Part shown: piece by piece, positions 8,683 through 15,772 of the stretch
How the letters are laid out: each line of letters opens with the position of its first letter
Position numbering within the stretch: position 1 is the first letter of the stretch
Assembly (NCBI GenBank): GCA_002435595.1
Contig: DJBL01000121.1
Coordinates: 1 to 28,423, forward strand
Direction: 5' to 3'
Origin: Stenotrophomonas maltophilia
GTDB taxonomy: Bacteria > Pseudomonadota > Gammaproteobacteria > Xanthomonadales > Xanthomonadaceae
Length of the DNA: 28,423 bases
Translations under genes and position numbers: made by a program
The notes under the pieces: model-generated
What the model saw: only the letters and a program-made list of their open reading frames with translations
Database searches by the model: none
Told to the model about the DNA's origin: nothing

Positions 8683-9353
8683 GCCAGGTCCTTCAACAGA
8701 TAGCCGATGCCCCGCATCACGTGGATCTCCACCCGGGCATCGGCCTCGGCCAACGCCTTGCGCAGCTTGGAGACGTGTGCATCCAGGGCGTTGGACTGGA
8801 TCGCATCATCAAAGCCGTACACCGCTTCGAGCAGGGCCGCGCGCGCAACGGTGCGGCCCTGGCGCACGGCCAGCGCCTCGAGCACCAGCAACTGGCGGCG
8901 CGGCAACGCCAGCAGCACGCCGTCCACGCTGGCCTGGCGCGCCACGAAGTCGAACTGCAGCCGCCCCAGCTGCAGCACCGGCAGCGCGATCTGCGAGGGG
9001 CGTCGGGAGATCGCGCGGATCCGCGCCAGCAGTTCCTCCACCGCGAACGGCTTGGTCAGGTAGTCATCGGCGCCCACGTCCAGGCCCACCACGCGGTCGG
9101 CCACCGAGTCGCGCGCGGTGAGCATGATCACCGGCAGGTTGGGCACCAGGCTGCGCGCCACGCGCACGAAATTGGCCCCGTCCCCGTCGGGCAGCTGCCG
9201 GTCCAGCAACAGGATCTGGTGCACTTCGGCCTTCAGTGCTTCGCCGGCCTGGGCCATGCTGGCCACCACGTCCACCACCATGCCGTGCCGGCCCAGGCTG
9301 GCCTGGATGGCGTTGGCCAGTTCCGGATCGTCTTCGAGCAACAGGATGCGCAT
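8679..9353 (-). CDS. OmpR/PhoB-family response regulator
   Basis: DNA-binding response regulator of 224 aa. The receiver domain (1-115) shows acidic D8-D9, phosphoacceptor D51 in LLLDRQLPDGDG, T79 in MLTARD and K101 in YLTKPF. A winged-helix C-terminal domain (about 125-223) contains the NALDAHVSKLRKAL recognition helix and ends RGIGYLL. The receiver resembles the PmrA/QseB/TctD branch. The start at 9353 is fixed by the family's MRILLLEDD opening, yet the bases ahead of it are a run of C with no Shine-Dalgarno; translation may be leaderless or weak. It is first in a two-gene unit with the kinase and is divergent from mipA across about 110 bases. Confidence 0.94.
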   Translation of the reverse strand: MRILLLEDDPELANAIQASLGRHGMVVDVVASMAQAGEALKAEVHQILLLDRQLPDGDGANFVRVARSLVPNLPVIMLTARDSVADRVVGLDVGADDYLTKPFAVEELLARIRAISRRPSQIALPVLQLGRLQFDFVARQASVDGVLLALPRRQLLVLEALAVRQGRTVARAALLEAVYGFDDAIQSNALDAHVSKLRKALAEADARVEIHVMRGIGYLLKDLA

Positions 9354-9465
9354 GGGGGGGCAGACAGCGGCGAGGGCTGCCGATGGTACCGCGCGACCCG
9401 GCGCAACGTTCCGACAATGTAGGCCCGGCACCATGCCTGCTTGGCATTCCCAGTGTGGCAGGTAC

Positions 9466-10308
9466 ATGCGCGTGCGTTCCAAGGAAGACTCCCCCCTGGC
9501 AGACAACTGCCCCCTCACCGCCAATGATGGCGCCCCACGGGCCAATGGCCCCTATCTCTTCGCGCTGGCCGTGGCCACGCTGGCCTGGCTGGCCGCCGGC
9601 ACTGCGATGGCCCAGGCACCCGGTGCCAAGCCACGCAGCAGCCTGGGCGTGGCGGTGGTGGCGCTCAAATCGCCCTACGCCGGCTACAAGACCGATACGG
9701 TCGGCGCGCCGCTCTTCAGCTACGAAGGCCGCAGGTTCCACCTGCGCGGCGGCAGCCTGGGCTACACGCTGTTCGACAACGAGCACACCCAGGTCTCGTT
9801 GCAGGCCGCGCCGTACATGATGCGCTTCAAGCGCAAGGACAGCGATGATCCCCAACTGCGCCAACTGTCCAATCGCGGCTTCTCGGCGATGGCCGGCGTG
9901 GCGGTGCGGCACAGCGCACCGTGGGGCCTGGTGCAGGCCAACGTGCAGGCCGAGGTGAGCGGGCACGGCGGGGGCATCGCGGCCGACGCCAAGTACGCCT
10001 ATCCGTTGCCCGCCGGCCGGGTCACGCTGATGCCCGGGGTCGGGATCAACTACGCCGGCAGCGCGCTCAACGACTATTACTTCGGCGTCAGCCAGGACGA
10101 GGCCCAGCGCAGCGGCCTGGCCCGTTACCGCGCCGGCAGCGGCGTGTCGCCGTACATCGACCTGACCGCGGTGATGCCGCTGGGGCCGCACTGGACCGCC
10201 TCGGCATCGCTGCGTCGCTCGGTGTTGTCCGATGCGATCAAGGACAGCCCGATGACCCGCGGCGACCACATGGATTCGGCCGCGCTCTCGCTCAGCTACG
10301 GGTTCTGA
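9466..10308 (+). CDS. MipA/OmpV-family outer membrane protein
   Basis: Outer-membrane beta-barrel protein of 280 aa. An unusually long hydrophilic N-region (about 28 residues) precedes a hydrophobic signal core, with cleavage expected after AMA at residue 49. The mature chain has alternating strands with aromatic girdle residues, a GVGINY segment and a C-terminal phenylalanine (LSLSYGF), as expected for BAM substrates. MipA/OmpV proteins are scaffolds or porin-like barrels often controlled by a neighbouring two-component system; the divergent kinase-regulator pair fits that. Start choice is moderate: an in-frame ATG at 9433 is possible, while the one used has GGCAGG just upstream. The next gene begins one base after its stop. 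Confidence 0.85.
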   Translation: MRVRSKEDSPLADNCPLTANDGAPRANGPYLFALAVATLAWLAAGTAMAQAPGAKPRSSLGVAVVALKSPYAGYKTDTVGAPLFSYEGRRFHLRGGSLGYTLFDNEHTQVSLQAAPYMMRFKRKDSDDPQLRQLSNRGFSAMAGVAVRHSAPWGLVQANVQAEVSGHGGGIAADAKYAYPLPAGRVTLMPGVGINYAGSALNDYYFGVSQDEAQRSGLARYRAGSGVSPYIDLTAVMPLGPHWTASASLRRSVLSDAIKDSPMTRGDHMDSAALSLSYGF

Positions 10309-10309
10309 C

Positions 10310-10549
10310 ATGCGCCAGGGAATCGTACGCCGCGTCGCCGAGATGGCCCTGCGCATCGAGCCTGATCGCAGTGCCGTGCTGGAGTGGATCCTGCACACCC
10401 CACTGCCCACGCTGGGTATGCAGACCACCTTCGAGCTGGCCTGCAACGGCGAGGGCGAACGGGTGATCGCGCTGTTGAACGACCTGTTGCTGCAACCCGG
10501 CGACCGCGTCCGGCGCCTGCCGCGGGCAGCGACGCCGGCGTTGCACTGA
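10310..10549 (+). CDS. Small protein resembling a lone MbcA/ParS (DUF2384) domain
   Basis: Protein of 79 aa whose ATG lies one base after the mipA stop, so it is probably coupled to mipA. Residues about 23-58 follow the spacing of the MbcA/ParS/Xre antitoxin C-terminal domain: W, then TP, then LG, then T-EL, then G-V-LL. Such domains normally sit behind a helix-turn-helix in antitoxins of RES-type toxins. Here there is no helix-turn-helix and no RES toxin gene next door. The resemblance is by eye and the expected GG is GM. The role is unknown; a binding module for a distant partner, or a remnant, are both possible. Confidence 0.55.
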   Translation: MRQGIVRRVAEMALRIEPDRSAVLEWILHTPLPTLGMQTTFELACNGEGERVIALLNDLLLQPGDRVRRLPRAATPALH

Positions 10550-10591
10550 GCCGCCCCGGCCTGCCCTTTCGACCCGCCCCACGGAGCCTGC

Positions 10592-11017
10592 ATGAGCCGC
10601 CCCTTCCCGATGATGAGCACCGATGACGGCCACCACGATCGGCTGCTGGCCCAGGCCCTGGTCGACTTCGACCGCGCCGTGCAGGCGCTGATCGCCGCCG
10701 ATCCGGTTGCCCATGGTCGTTTTTCGCGCGCCTATGTCACCGCGATCTTCCGCGCCTGCCTGGCCCCGGCCGATCCGGGTCCGGGCGCGCCACGGGGACG
10801 CCCGGACCCGGAGATCGCCCAGGCCCTCAAGCACTGGATCCAGGGGCAGCTGCTGCAACACCCCGGTGAAGGCAACGACCACCGCCTCACCGCCGCGCGC
10901 CGTGCCGCGCACGGCTTCTGGCTGCAGTCGCTGGCCGATCCGATCGATGCCGACGGCCGCCCGCGCGCCCAGCGGCTGCTGGAGGGACTGCTGGCGCTGA
11001 CCCGCCCGGCGCTTTAG
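10592..11017 (+). CDS. TetR-like ligand-binding domain without helix-turn-helix
   Basis: Protein of 141 aa with GGAG before the ATG. It aligns with the C-terminal part of the TetR regulator encoded at 16582. Residues 28-57 (core DPVAHGRFSRAYV) match TetR residues 73-102 (core DPVPHGRFTRAYV) at about half of positions. A later block, AARRAAHGFWLQSL, matches VARLAADGYWLQAL. The entire N-terminal DNA-binding region (TetR residues 1-65) is missing, and no such sequence is found upstream. A central Pro/Gly-rich insertion (residues 58-73) is specific to this copy. It may be a ligand-binding or heterodimer-forming modulator, or a decaying duplicate. It lies 42 bases after the DUF2384-like gene, in the mipA row. 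Confidence 0.7.
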   Translation: MSRPFPMMSTDDGHHDRLLAQALVDFDRAVQALIAADPVAHGRFSRAYVTAIFRACLAPADPGPGAPRGRPDPEIAQALKHWIQGQLLQHPGEGNDHRLTAARRAAHGFWLQSLADPIDADGRPRAQRLLEGLLALTRPAL

Positions 11018-11082
11018 GCCTTGCCCTCACGAGGCCTTGCCGCACACTCTCCCAAGCTGCCGCGCTTACCGGAGATTGCACG

Positions 11083-11853
11083 ATGCGTTTGCCTGCCGCC
11101 CTAGCCCTGCTGCTGCTCGCTTCCCCTGCCTTGGCGCAGGACGATGCCGACCAGACCCCGGCGTTCGATCGCCCCGGCATCGGCTTCTCGCCGACCACCC
11201 TGCCACGCGGCAGCATGGCCCTGGAGTGGGGCCTGCCCAGCCTGGAGCGCGATCGCGATGACGACGGCACCCGTTCCACCCGGTACAGCAGCGATCTCAA
11301 CCTGCGCATCGGTGTGGCCGAGCACGTGGAACTACAGGTGTTTGGCACGCCCTGGAACCACCTGAAGCTGGATCCGCGTGGCGCCCCGTCGCGCAGCAGC
11401 AACGGCGCGGGCGACAGCGGCCTGGCACTGAAGATCGCACTGCCCTCCACCTCGGACAAGCATGCGTTCGCGCTGCTCGCCAGCAGCACCTTCGCCACCG
11501 GCGCGCGCGATTTCAGCGAAGGCGGCACCCAGTACGCACTCGGTGCCAGCTACGAGTACACCTTCAATGATCGCTGGAGCGGCGCGCTGTACGCCAACGC
11601 GACCCGCGGCGCCGGCGAAGACAGCTTCACCTGGTCACCGAGCCTGAGCGTGGCGCTTGGCGATACCGTCAGCAGCTATGTCGAAGCCGGTTTCACCCAT
11701 ACCGATGGCGCCCCGTCCACCGCCATCGCCGGTGCCGGGGTCACCTGGATGGTGACGCCCACGGTGCAGTTGGACGCGTCTGTCGACAGGGGACTGGACC
11801 ACGACAGCCCCGACCTGCAGGCCGGCCTGGGCGTGTCATTCTTCTTCCGGTAG
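11083..11853 (+). CDS. Outer-membrane-like protein, transporter/MetA-pathway phenol-degradation type
   Basis: Exported protein of 256 aa with a clean signal peptide (cleavage after ALA at residue 18). The mature chain starts acidic, then reads as regularly spaced amphipathic strands ending in SFFFR, typical of a beta barrel. The RPGIGFSPTTLPRGSMALEWGLP opening and the later FATGARDFSEGGTQYALGASYEY region resemble the family annotated as transporter or MetA-pathway of phenol degradation. The substrate is unknown. It lies 65 bases after the TetR-like fragment on the same strand, so it could belong to the same transcript. A strong bidirectional terminator follows. Confidence 0.75.
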   Translation: MRLPAALALLLLASPALAQDDADQTPAFDRPGIGFSPTTLPRGSMALEWGLPSLERDRDDDGTRSTRYSSDLNLRIGVAEHVELQVFGTPWNHLKLDPRGAPSRSSNGAGDSGLALKIALPSTSDKHAFALLASSTFATGARDFSEGGTQYALGASYEYTFNDRWSGALYANATRGAGEDSFTWSPSLSVALGDTVSSYVEAGFTHTDGAPSTAIAGAGVTWMVTPTVQLDASVDRGLDHDSPDLQAGLGVSFFFR

Positions 11854-11898
11854 TGCTCCTGCGCCTCGTCGTGCCTGCGCGCAAGGAGCGGAAAACCA

Positions 11899-11926
11899 AA
11901 GGCCTGCGCATCGCTGCGCAGGCCTT
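11899..11926. terminator. Bidirectional terminator between convergent genes
   Basis: AAGGCCTGCGCA and TGCGCAGGCCTT form a perfect 12-bp stem with a 4-base loop between the plus-strand barrel gene and the minus-strand DUF1328 gene. The T tracts are short on both sides (CGTTGT on plus, TTGGTTTT on minus). Confidence 0.85.
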
Positions 11927-11955
11927 CGTTGTCCATCGCCGTGCGTTCGCCGCGG

Positions 11956-12129
11956 TCAGGTGACCTTCTTGGCGATGGTCATCCCGAGCAGGAACAACAC
12001 CACCGCGATGATGATGCCGGCCCAGAACAGGAACTTGGCCACGCCGATCGCGGCGCCGCCGATGCCGCCGAAGCCGAGCGCACCGGCGATAAGGCCGATG
12101 ACGGCGAAGATGATGGCCCACTTGATCAT
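11956..12129 (-). CDS. DUF1328 small membrane protein (YtjA type)
   Basis: Membrane protein of 57 aa. It has two hydrophobic helices separated by a glycine-rich turn (GALGFGGIGG) and ends in a short basic tail, IAKKVT. The opening MIKWAIIFAVIGLIAG and the GIGGAAIGVAKFLFW centre are typical of DUF1328. AAGGA lies seven bases before the ATG. Members are inner-membrane proteins often induced by stress; the biochemical role is not known. It is probably monocistronic, ending against the shared terminator. Confidence 0.9.
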   Translation of the reverse strand: MIKWAIIFAVIGLIAGALGFGGIGGAAIGVAKFLFWAGIIIAVVLFLLGMTIAKKVT

Positions 12130-12241
12130 GATGATCCTTACCCGCAGAGCGGGATGACTGACAGGCCATCAAACGTAACGATGCGGCTGTCCGCCGCTCG
12201 TGAACGACACGCGCGAACGGCGTGAAGCATGTGCGGCCCTG

Positions 12242-12715
12242 TCAGCGCGCACCAGGCGTGGCCGCTGCTGCCGTCGGCAGGCTGCGCGCCATCGGCTGAT
12301 AGACCAGCCCGGCCGATTCCCCCACCGCGCCGCTGCAGGCAAAGCCGTGGCGCTGGTAGAACGCCACCGAGGGCAGCGAGGCATTCACCGTGACCACCTC
12401 GCTGCGCGCCTGTGCGATCAGGGCGGCCAGCAACGCCTCGCCCACGCCCTGCCGCTGGCAGGCCGGATCAACGAACAGCATCGCCACATGGCGCTGCTGC
12501 TTCAGTTCGGCCACGCCCTTGATCACGCCGGCCTCGTCGTATACCAGTTGCAGGCTGTCCTGCCCAACGCGCTGCGCGAAACCGTCGGCCGCTGCGATCG
12601 TGCCGAAGGTTTCCACCCCGTTCGCGGGCAGCGAAGGCGCCACCGCGGTGAGGAATGCGCGCATGCACACCGCGCTGGCGTTCTCCCGATCGGTGTCCAG
12701 CAGTGTCCTGATCAT
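12242..12715 (-). CDS. GNAT-family N-acetyltransferase
   Basis: Acetyltransferase of 157 aa. The acetyl-CoA-binding motif A is VDPACQRQGVGEALL (Q/R-x-x-G-x-G), preceded by the beta strand HVAMLF and followed by the motif B segment FYQRHGF. Such enzymes transfer acetyl groups to amines of small molecules or protein N-termini; the acceptor cannot be predicted. The start at 12715 is chosen because the fold begins at MIRT and a GA-rich stretch precedes it; the open frame beyond it has no domain. It is divergent from a small membrane-protein gene across about 120 bases. Confidence 0.85.
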   Translation of the reverse strand: MIRTLLDTDRENASAVCMRAFLTAVAPSLPANGVETFGTIAAADGFAQRVGQDSLQLVYDEAGVIKGVAELKQQRHVAMLFVDPACQRQGVGEALLAALIAQARSEVVTVNASLPSVAFYQRHGFACSGAVGESAGLVYQPMARSLPTAAAATPGAR

Positions 12716-12839
12716 CCTGTCTCTCTGGTGGGGTTGCCGATCGCCCCACTCTACGTCACGCCTGCGGACGGTTCGCAGCCGATGGCGACAAACCCGATGA
12801 AACCTGCTGAGATTGCCCACTTTGTCGTGCGGCTTCACC

Positions 12840-13313
12840 ATGTCACCTGCTCCCACCAGCGCTCCATCCACCACCGCGCGCAGCGTGCTGCGTGCCTGCC
12901 TCGATCTTGCGCTGCTGGTGGCCACCTCGCTCACCTTCGCGTGCGTGCTGACCGCCACGCTCTACAACGGGCGTCCTGGCTGGATGTGGCCGCCGACCGC
13001 CTACGGCGATGGACGTGGCGATGTCCTGGTGCACGCGCTGCTGGCCAGTCTGGCGCTGCTGCCGGTGCCGATGCTGGTCGAACGATTGCGACGCCTGCGC
13101 CGGCCACGTGCGTGGCAGGACCTGGCGTTCGTGCTGGCCACGCTGGCGGTGATCCGGTTGGGACCGCCGGATGCACAGGTGTTCGGCACCACCTGGACCC
13201 CGTGGGAAATCACCTCAGGATTGTTCCTGCTGCAGTGGCCGATCATCGTTCCCCTCACCCTCACCGCCACCCTGGTCCGGCGCCTGCTGCGCGGCGCGAT
13301 CGACCGCCGCTGA
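12840..13313 (+). CDS. Hypothetical membrane protein
   Basis: Protein of 157 aa that I do not recognise. It has three or four hydrophobic helices, at about residues 20-42, 63-82, 94-112 and 126-150. Arg-rich loops (VERLRRLRRPR) point to the cytoplasmic side and the C-terminus is basic. The ATG at 12840 is used; an in-frame TTG at 12813 would add nine residues. Neither has a convincing ribosome-binding site. Function unknown. Confidence 0.6.
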   Translation: MSPAPTSAPSTTARSVLRACLDLALLVATSLTFACVLTATLYNGRPGWMWPPTAYGDGRGDVLVHALLASLALLPVPMLVERLRRLRRPRAWQDLAFVLATLAVIRLGPPDAQVFGTTWTPWEITSGLFLLQWPIIVPLTLTATLVRRLLRGAIDRR

Positions 13314-13463
13314 ACGCGCGCGGCGTGCCGTCAGGGGCCGGTTCCAGCGCCCGGAGCAGCGCCGGAAAGCCCAGCCGAACTCACACAAATACGTTCAAAT
13401 TCAACCAGTTGGCGCGCATTCCGGAGCCTGCGGTGAACGCTCATCACCTCGCTAAGTGCATTT

Positions 13464-13487
13464 AATTTGTGACCATTGCCACAAATT
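13464..13487. promoter_or_regulatory. Palindromic operator, CRP/Clp-like
   Basis: AATTTGTG and CACAAATT are perfect 8-base arms around an 8-base centre. Read as a CRP-type site it is TGTGA-6-CCACA, one base from TGTGA-N6-TCACA. Xanthomonadaceae have a CRP homologue, Clp, with this specificity. The region is markedly more AT-rich than its surroundings, and a CACAAAT half-site recurs near 13385. Confidence 0.65.
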
Positions 13488-13504
13488 CACACCTCCGTCA
13501 CAAT
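13476..13504 (+). promoter_or_regulatory. Candidate sigma-70 promoter
   Basis: TTGCCA (13476-13481) and CACAAT (13499-13504) are separated by exactly 17 bases. The -35 hexamer lies inside the CRP-like palindrome, so a bound protein would either block RNA polymerase or contact it directly. Transcription would start about 25 bases before the 33-codon frame. Confidence 0.45.
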
Positions 13505-13533
13505 CGAGGCGTCCACTCCACCTGCACACGCCC

Positions 13534-13635
13534 ATGCGCGCGCTTATCAGCAAGCAACACCCGGCCCTGCTGAAGTTCTACTTCCTGGCCTGCTACGTGG
13601 TTCTGATCGAAGAAGTGCTGCGCGCCATCGGCTAG
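13534..13635 (+). CDS. Candidate 33-aa membrane-associated small protein
   Basis: A 33-codon frame opens MRALISKQHP and continues through a hydrophobic stretch LLKFYFLACYVVLI, then EEVLRAIG. Most third positions are G or C, as in neighbouring real genes. It encodes one amphipathic or transmembrane helix with a positive N-terminus, implying N-in orientation. It follows a promoter-like pair and a perfect palindrome. The Shine-Dalgarno is weak: GAGG lies too far upstream. I do not recognise the protein. It ends 36 bases before the convergent end of panB. Confidence 0.5.
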   Translation: MRALISKQHPALLKFYFLACYVVLIEEVLRAIG

Positions 13636-13671
13636 GACGGCCACCCGACGCGCTGCACCCTGCCCGGCCGG

Positions 13672-14523
13672 TCACGACTGGAACGCGTGTTCCGGCCCGG
13701 GAAACACCCCCGCCTCCACATCGGCGGCGAACGCGCGCGCGGCCGTTTTCAGTAGGCCGTGCATGTCCGCGTATTGCTTGACGAAACGCGGCAACTGACC
13801 GGTGCGCAGCCCGGCCATGTCCTGCCACACCAGCACCTGCGCATCACAATCGCTGCCCGCGCCGATACCTACGGTGGGAACGGACACGGCCGCGGTGATC
13901 TGCGCGGCCACATCGGCCGGCACCATCTCGATCAGCACCGCAAAGGCACCGGCCGCTTCCAGCGCGCGCGCCGCGTCCACCAGGACCGCACCGCTGTCGC
14001 CGCGGCCCTGCACACGGAAACCACCCAACTGGTGTTCGGACTGCGGGGTGAAGCCGATATGCGCCATCACCGGGATGCCGGAGCTGACCAGCTTGCGCAC
14101 CTGCGGCACCATTTCGATGCCCCCTTCCAGCTTCACCGCGTGCGCGCCGCCTTCCTTCATGAAGCGCACGGCCGTGTGGAAACACTGCTCCGGTGACGCC
14201 TGGTAGGAGCCGAACGGCAGGTCGGCGATGACCAGCGGGCGCCGCGTGCAGCGGCTCACCGCGCGCACCAGCGGCATCAACTCATCCACGGTGACCGGCA
14301 GCAGGCTGTCATTGCCGAACACGTTGTTGGACGCCGAATCGCCGATCAGCAGCACCGGAATACCGGCGTCTTCGAAGATCGCCGCGGTGTACATGTCGTA
14401 GGCGGTGAGCATGGCCCACTTCTCGCCGCGCTCCTTCATCTGCTGCAGGTGCGGAATGCGCACGCGCTTTGCCTGCGCCAATGGGCTGGTGGAGGTCGCG
14501 TACGGATGAAGCTGTTCGGTCAT
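13672..14523 (-). CDS. panB: 3-methyl-2-oxobutanoate hydroxymethyltransferase, actinobacterial type
   Basis: Ketopantoate hydroxymethyltransferase of 283 aa. It transfers a hydroxymethyl group from methylene-tetrahydrofolate to alpha-ketoisovalerate, the first step to pantothenate. Metal and substrate residues are in LLIGDS (D62) and ADLPFGSYQ (D101); the catalytic glutamate is E199 in VLIEMVP, and VGIGAG closes the barrel. PVTVDELMPLVRAV, EGGAHAVKLEGG, HIGFTPQSEHQLGGFRVQGRG and QVLVWQDMAGL read like actinobacterial PanB rather than the usual proteobacterial form. AAGGAC sets the ATG at 14523. No panC or panD is adjacent. The gene lies 25 bases after a LysE-family exporter gene and is probably cotranscribed with it. 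Confidence 0.92.
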   Translation of the reverse strand: MTEQLHPYATSTSPLAQAKRVRIPHLQQMKERGEKWAMLTAYDMYTAAIFEDAGIPVLLIGDSASNNVFGNDSLLPVTVDELMPLVRAVSRCTRRPLVIADLPFGSYQASPEQCFHTAVRFMKEGGAHAVKLEGGIEMVPQVRKLVSSGIPVMAHIGFTPQSEHQLGGFRVQGRGDSGAVLVDAARALEAAGAFAVLIEMVPADVAAQITAAVSVPTVGIGAGSDCDAQVLVWQDMAGLRTGQLPRFVKQYADMHGLLKTAARAFAADVEAGVFPGPEHAFQS

Positions 14524-14548
14524 GGCATGTCCTTGATTCATGAGGGGA

Positions 14549-15166
14549 TCAGATCGTAGTGGTTCGGCACAGCAACAGCACGGCGATGATCACCATTGCC
14601 GCACCGGAAATGCGGCCGACCATACGCGCCGCCCGTGGTCGGCTACGCAGCAGCGCGCCGGCACCGAAGCCGATGGCCAGGTACACCAGCGCGCAACTGG
14701 CGATATGCACCAGACCCAGCGCCAGGATCTGCACCGGCATCGCCCAGTGCGCGCCGGCCGAAATGAACTGCGGCAGCAGCGCCAGGAACAGCAGCATCAC
14801 CTTGGGATTCAGCCCGCTCACGCAGGCGCCGCGCACCGCCCAGTGCCGCCAGCCCGACGCCGCATGCGTGCCGCCCGTTTCGGGCGCAGGCGGGTTGCGC
14901 AGCAATGCCACGCCCAGCCACAGCAGGTACAGCGCGCCGGCCAGGGTGAGCGCGTGCAGCGCCACCGGGAAGCGGGCCAGCACCGCGCCAACGCCGGCCG
15001 CTACCAGCGCGATCATCAGCAGATGACCGGACAGCAGGCCGGCCACCGCCGGCACCACCACCCGCCCGCGCAACCCCGCCGCGATCACGTGCGCCCAGTC
15101 CGCGCCCGGGGTGAGCACCAGCAGGATCGACACCGCCCAGAAGGCGGCCACGGTAGTGGGTTGCAT
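14549..15166 (-). CDS. LysE/RhtB-family amino-acid exporter
   Basis: Inner-membrane exporter of 205 aa with six hydrophobic segments. The N-terminal LLVLTPGADWAHVIAAGLRGR is the family signature (the TPGP-type turn), and the central SGLNPKVMLLFLALLPQF motif is the second diagnostic block. LysE/RhtB proteins export basic, neutral or hydrophobic amino acids; the substrate is not readable. The start is chosen at the conserved beginning of helix 1; its ribosome-binding site is weak. The divergent Lrp-type regulator almost certainly controls it, as in other exporter/Lrp pairs, and panB follows 25 bases downstream. Confidence 0.9.
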   Translation of the reverse strand: MQPTTVAAFWAVSILLVLTPGADWAHVIAAGLRGRVVVPAVAGLLSGHLLMIALVAAGVGAVLARFPVALHALTLAGALYLLWLGVALLRNPPAPETGGTHAASGWRHWAVRGACVSGLNPKVMLLFLALLPQFISAGAHWAMPVQILALGLVHIASCALVYLAIGFGAGALLRSRPRAARMVGRISGAAMVIIAVLLLCRTTTI

Positions 15167-15226
15167 GGGGTCACGTGCGGTCGTGCCGCGATCTGCTGGC
15201 CAGACAGAAGAATATTCCCGCATCAC

Positions 15227-15241
15227 TGGAATGTGCTTCCA
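15227..15241. promoter_or_regulatory. Small dyad in the Lrp/LysE intergenic region
   Basis: TGGAA and TTCCA are separated by five bases, midway between the divergent exporter and Lrp-type genes. A GAATATTC palindrome lies 13 bases to its left. Lrp-family proteins bind weak AT-rich dyads, so this is a candidate site only. Confidence 0.35.
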
Positions 15242-15283
15242 ATTACTTGCCATGCAACACGCTGCAGGAGGAAACTCTTGCGC

Positions 15284-15745
15284 ATGGACGACACCGACCG
15301 CCGAATTCTTGCCGAGCTGCAGAAAGATGGGCGGCTCACCGTCACCGAGTTGGCCGAACGTATCGGCCTGAGCATCTCGCCGTGCCACCGTCGCGTGCGG
15401 GCGCTGGAACAATCGGGCGCGATCCGGGGCTACCGCGCCGAGCTCGACCCCGCCGCGTTGGGACTGAAGTTCTCGACCCTGGTGTTCATCACCCTGCGCG
15501 ACGGCGACCGGCGCGCAGTGGAAGCCTTCGAGCAGGCCGTGGCCGAGGTACCGCAGGTACTGCAGGCGCAGCGCCTGTTCGGCGACCCGGACTACCTGCT
15601 GCATGTGGTCACCCGCGACCTGCCCGCCTTCCGCCTGCTCTACGACGAGCACCTGTCCGCGCTACCCGGCGTGCAGCGGCTGACCTCGACGCTGGTGATG
15701 AAAGAGGTGGTGGTGGACCGACCGCTGCCGCTGCTGGCGCGCTGA
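15284..15745 (+). CDS. Lrp/AsnC-family transcriptional regulator
   Basis: Regulator of 153 aa. The N-terminal winged helix (about 2-60) carries the family opening D-T-D-R-R-I-L-A-E-L-Q-K-D-G-R and the recognition region LAERIGLSISPCHRRVRALE. The C-terminal RAM/AsnC ligand domain (about 68-150) includes the GDPDYLLHV strand. Lrp-type proteins form octamers and respond to amino acids. AGGAGGAAA lies upstream with slightly long spacing. It is divergent from the LysE exporter and is most likely its activator. Confidence 0.94.
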   Translation: MDDTDRRILAELQKDGRLTVTELAERIGLSISPCHRRVRALEQSGAIRGYRAELDPAALGLKFSTLVFITLRDGDRRAVEAFEQAVAEVPQVLQAQRLFGDPDYLLHVVTRDLPAFRLLYDEHLSALPGVQRLTSTLVMKEVVVDRPLPLLAR

Positions 15746-15772
15746 CGCCGGCACCGGGCCGTACCGCCGCTG

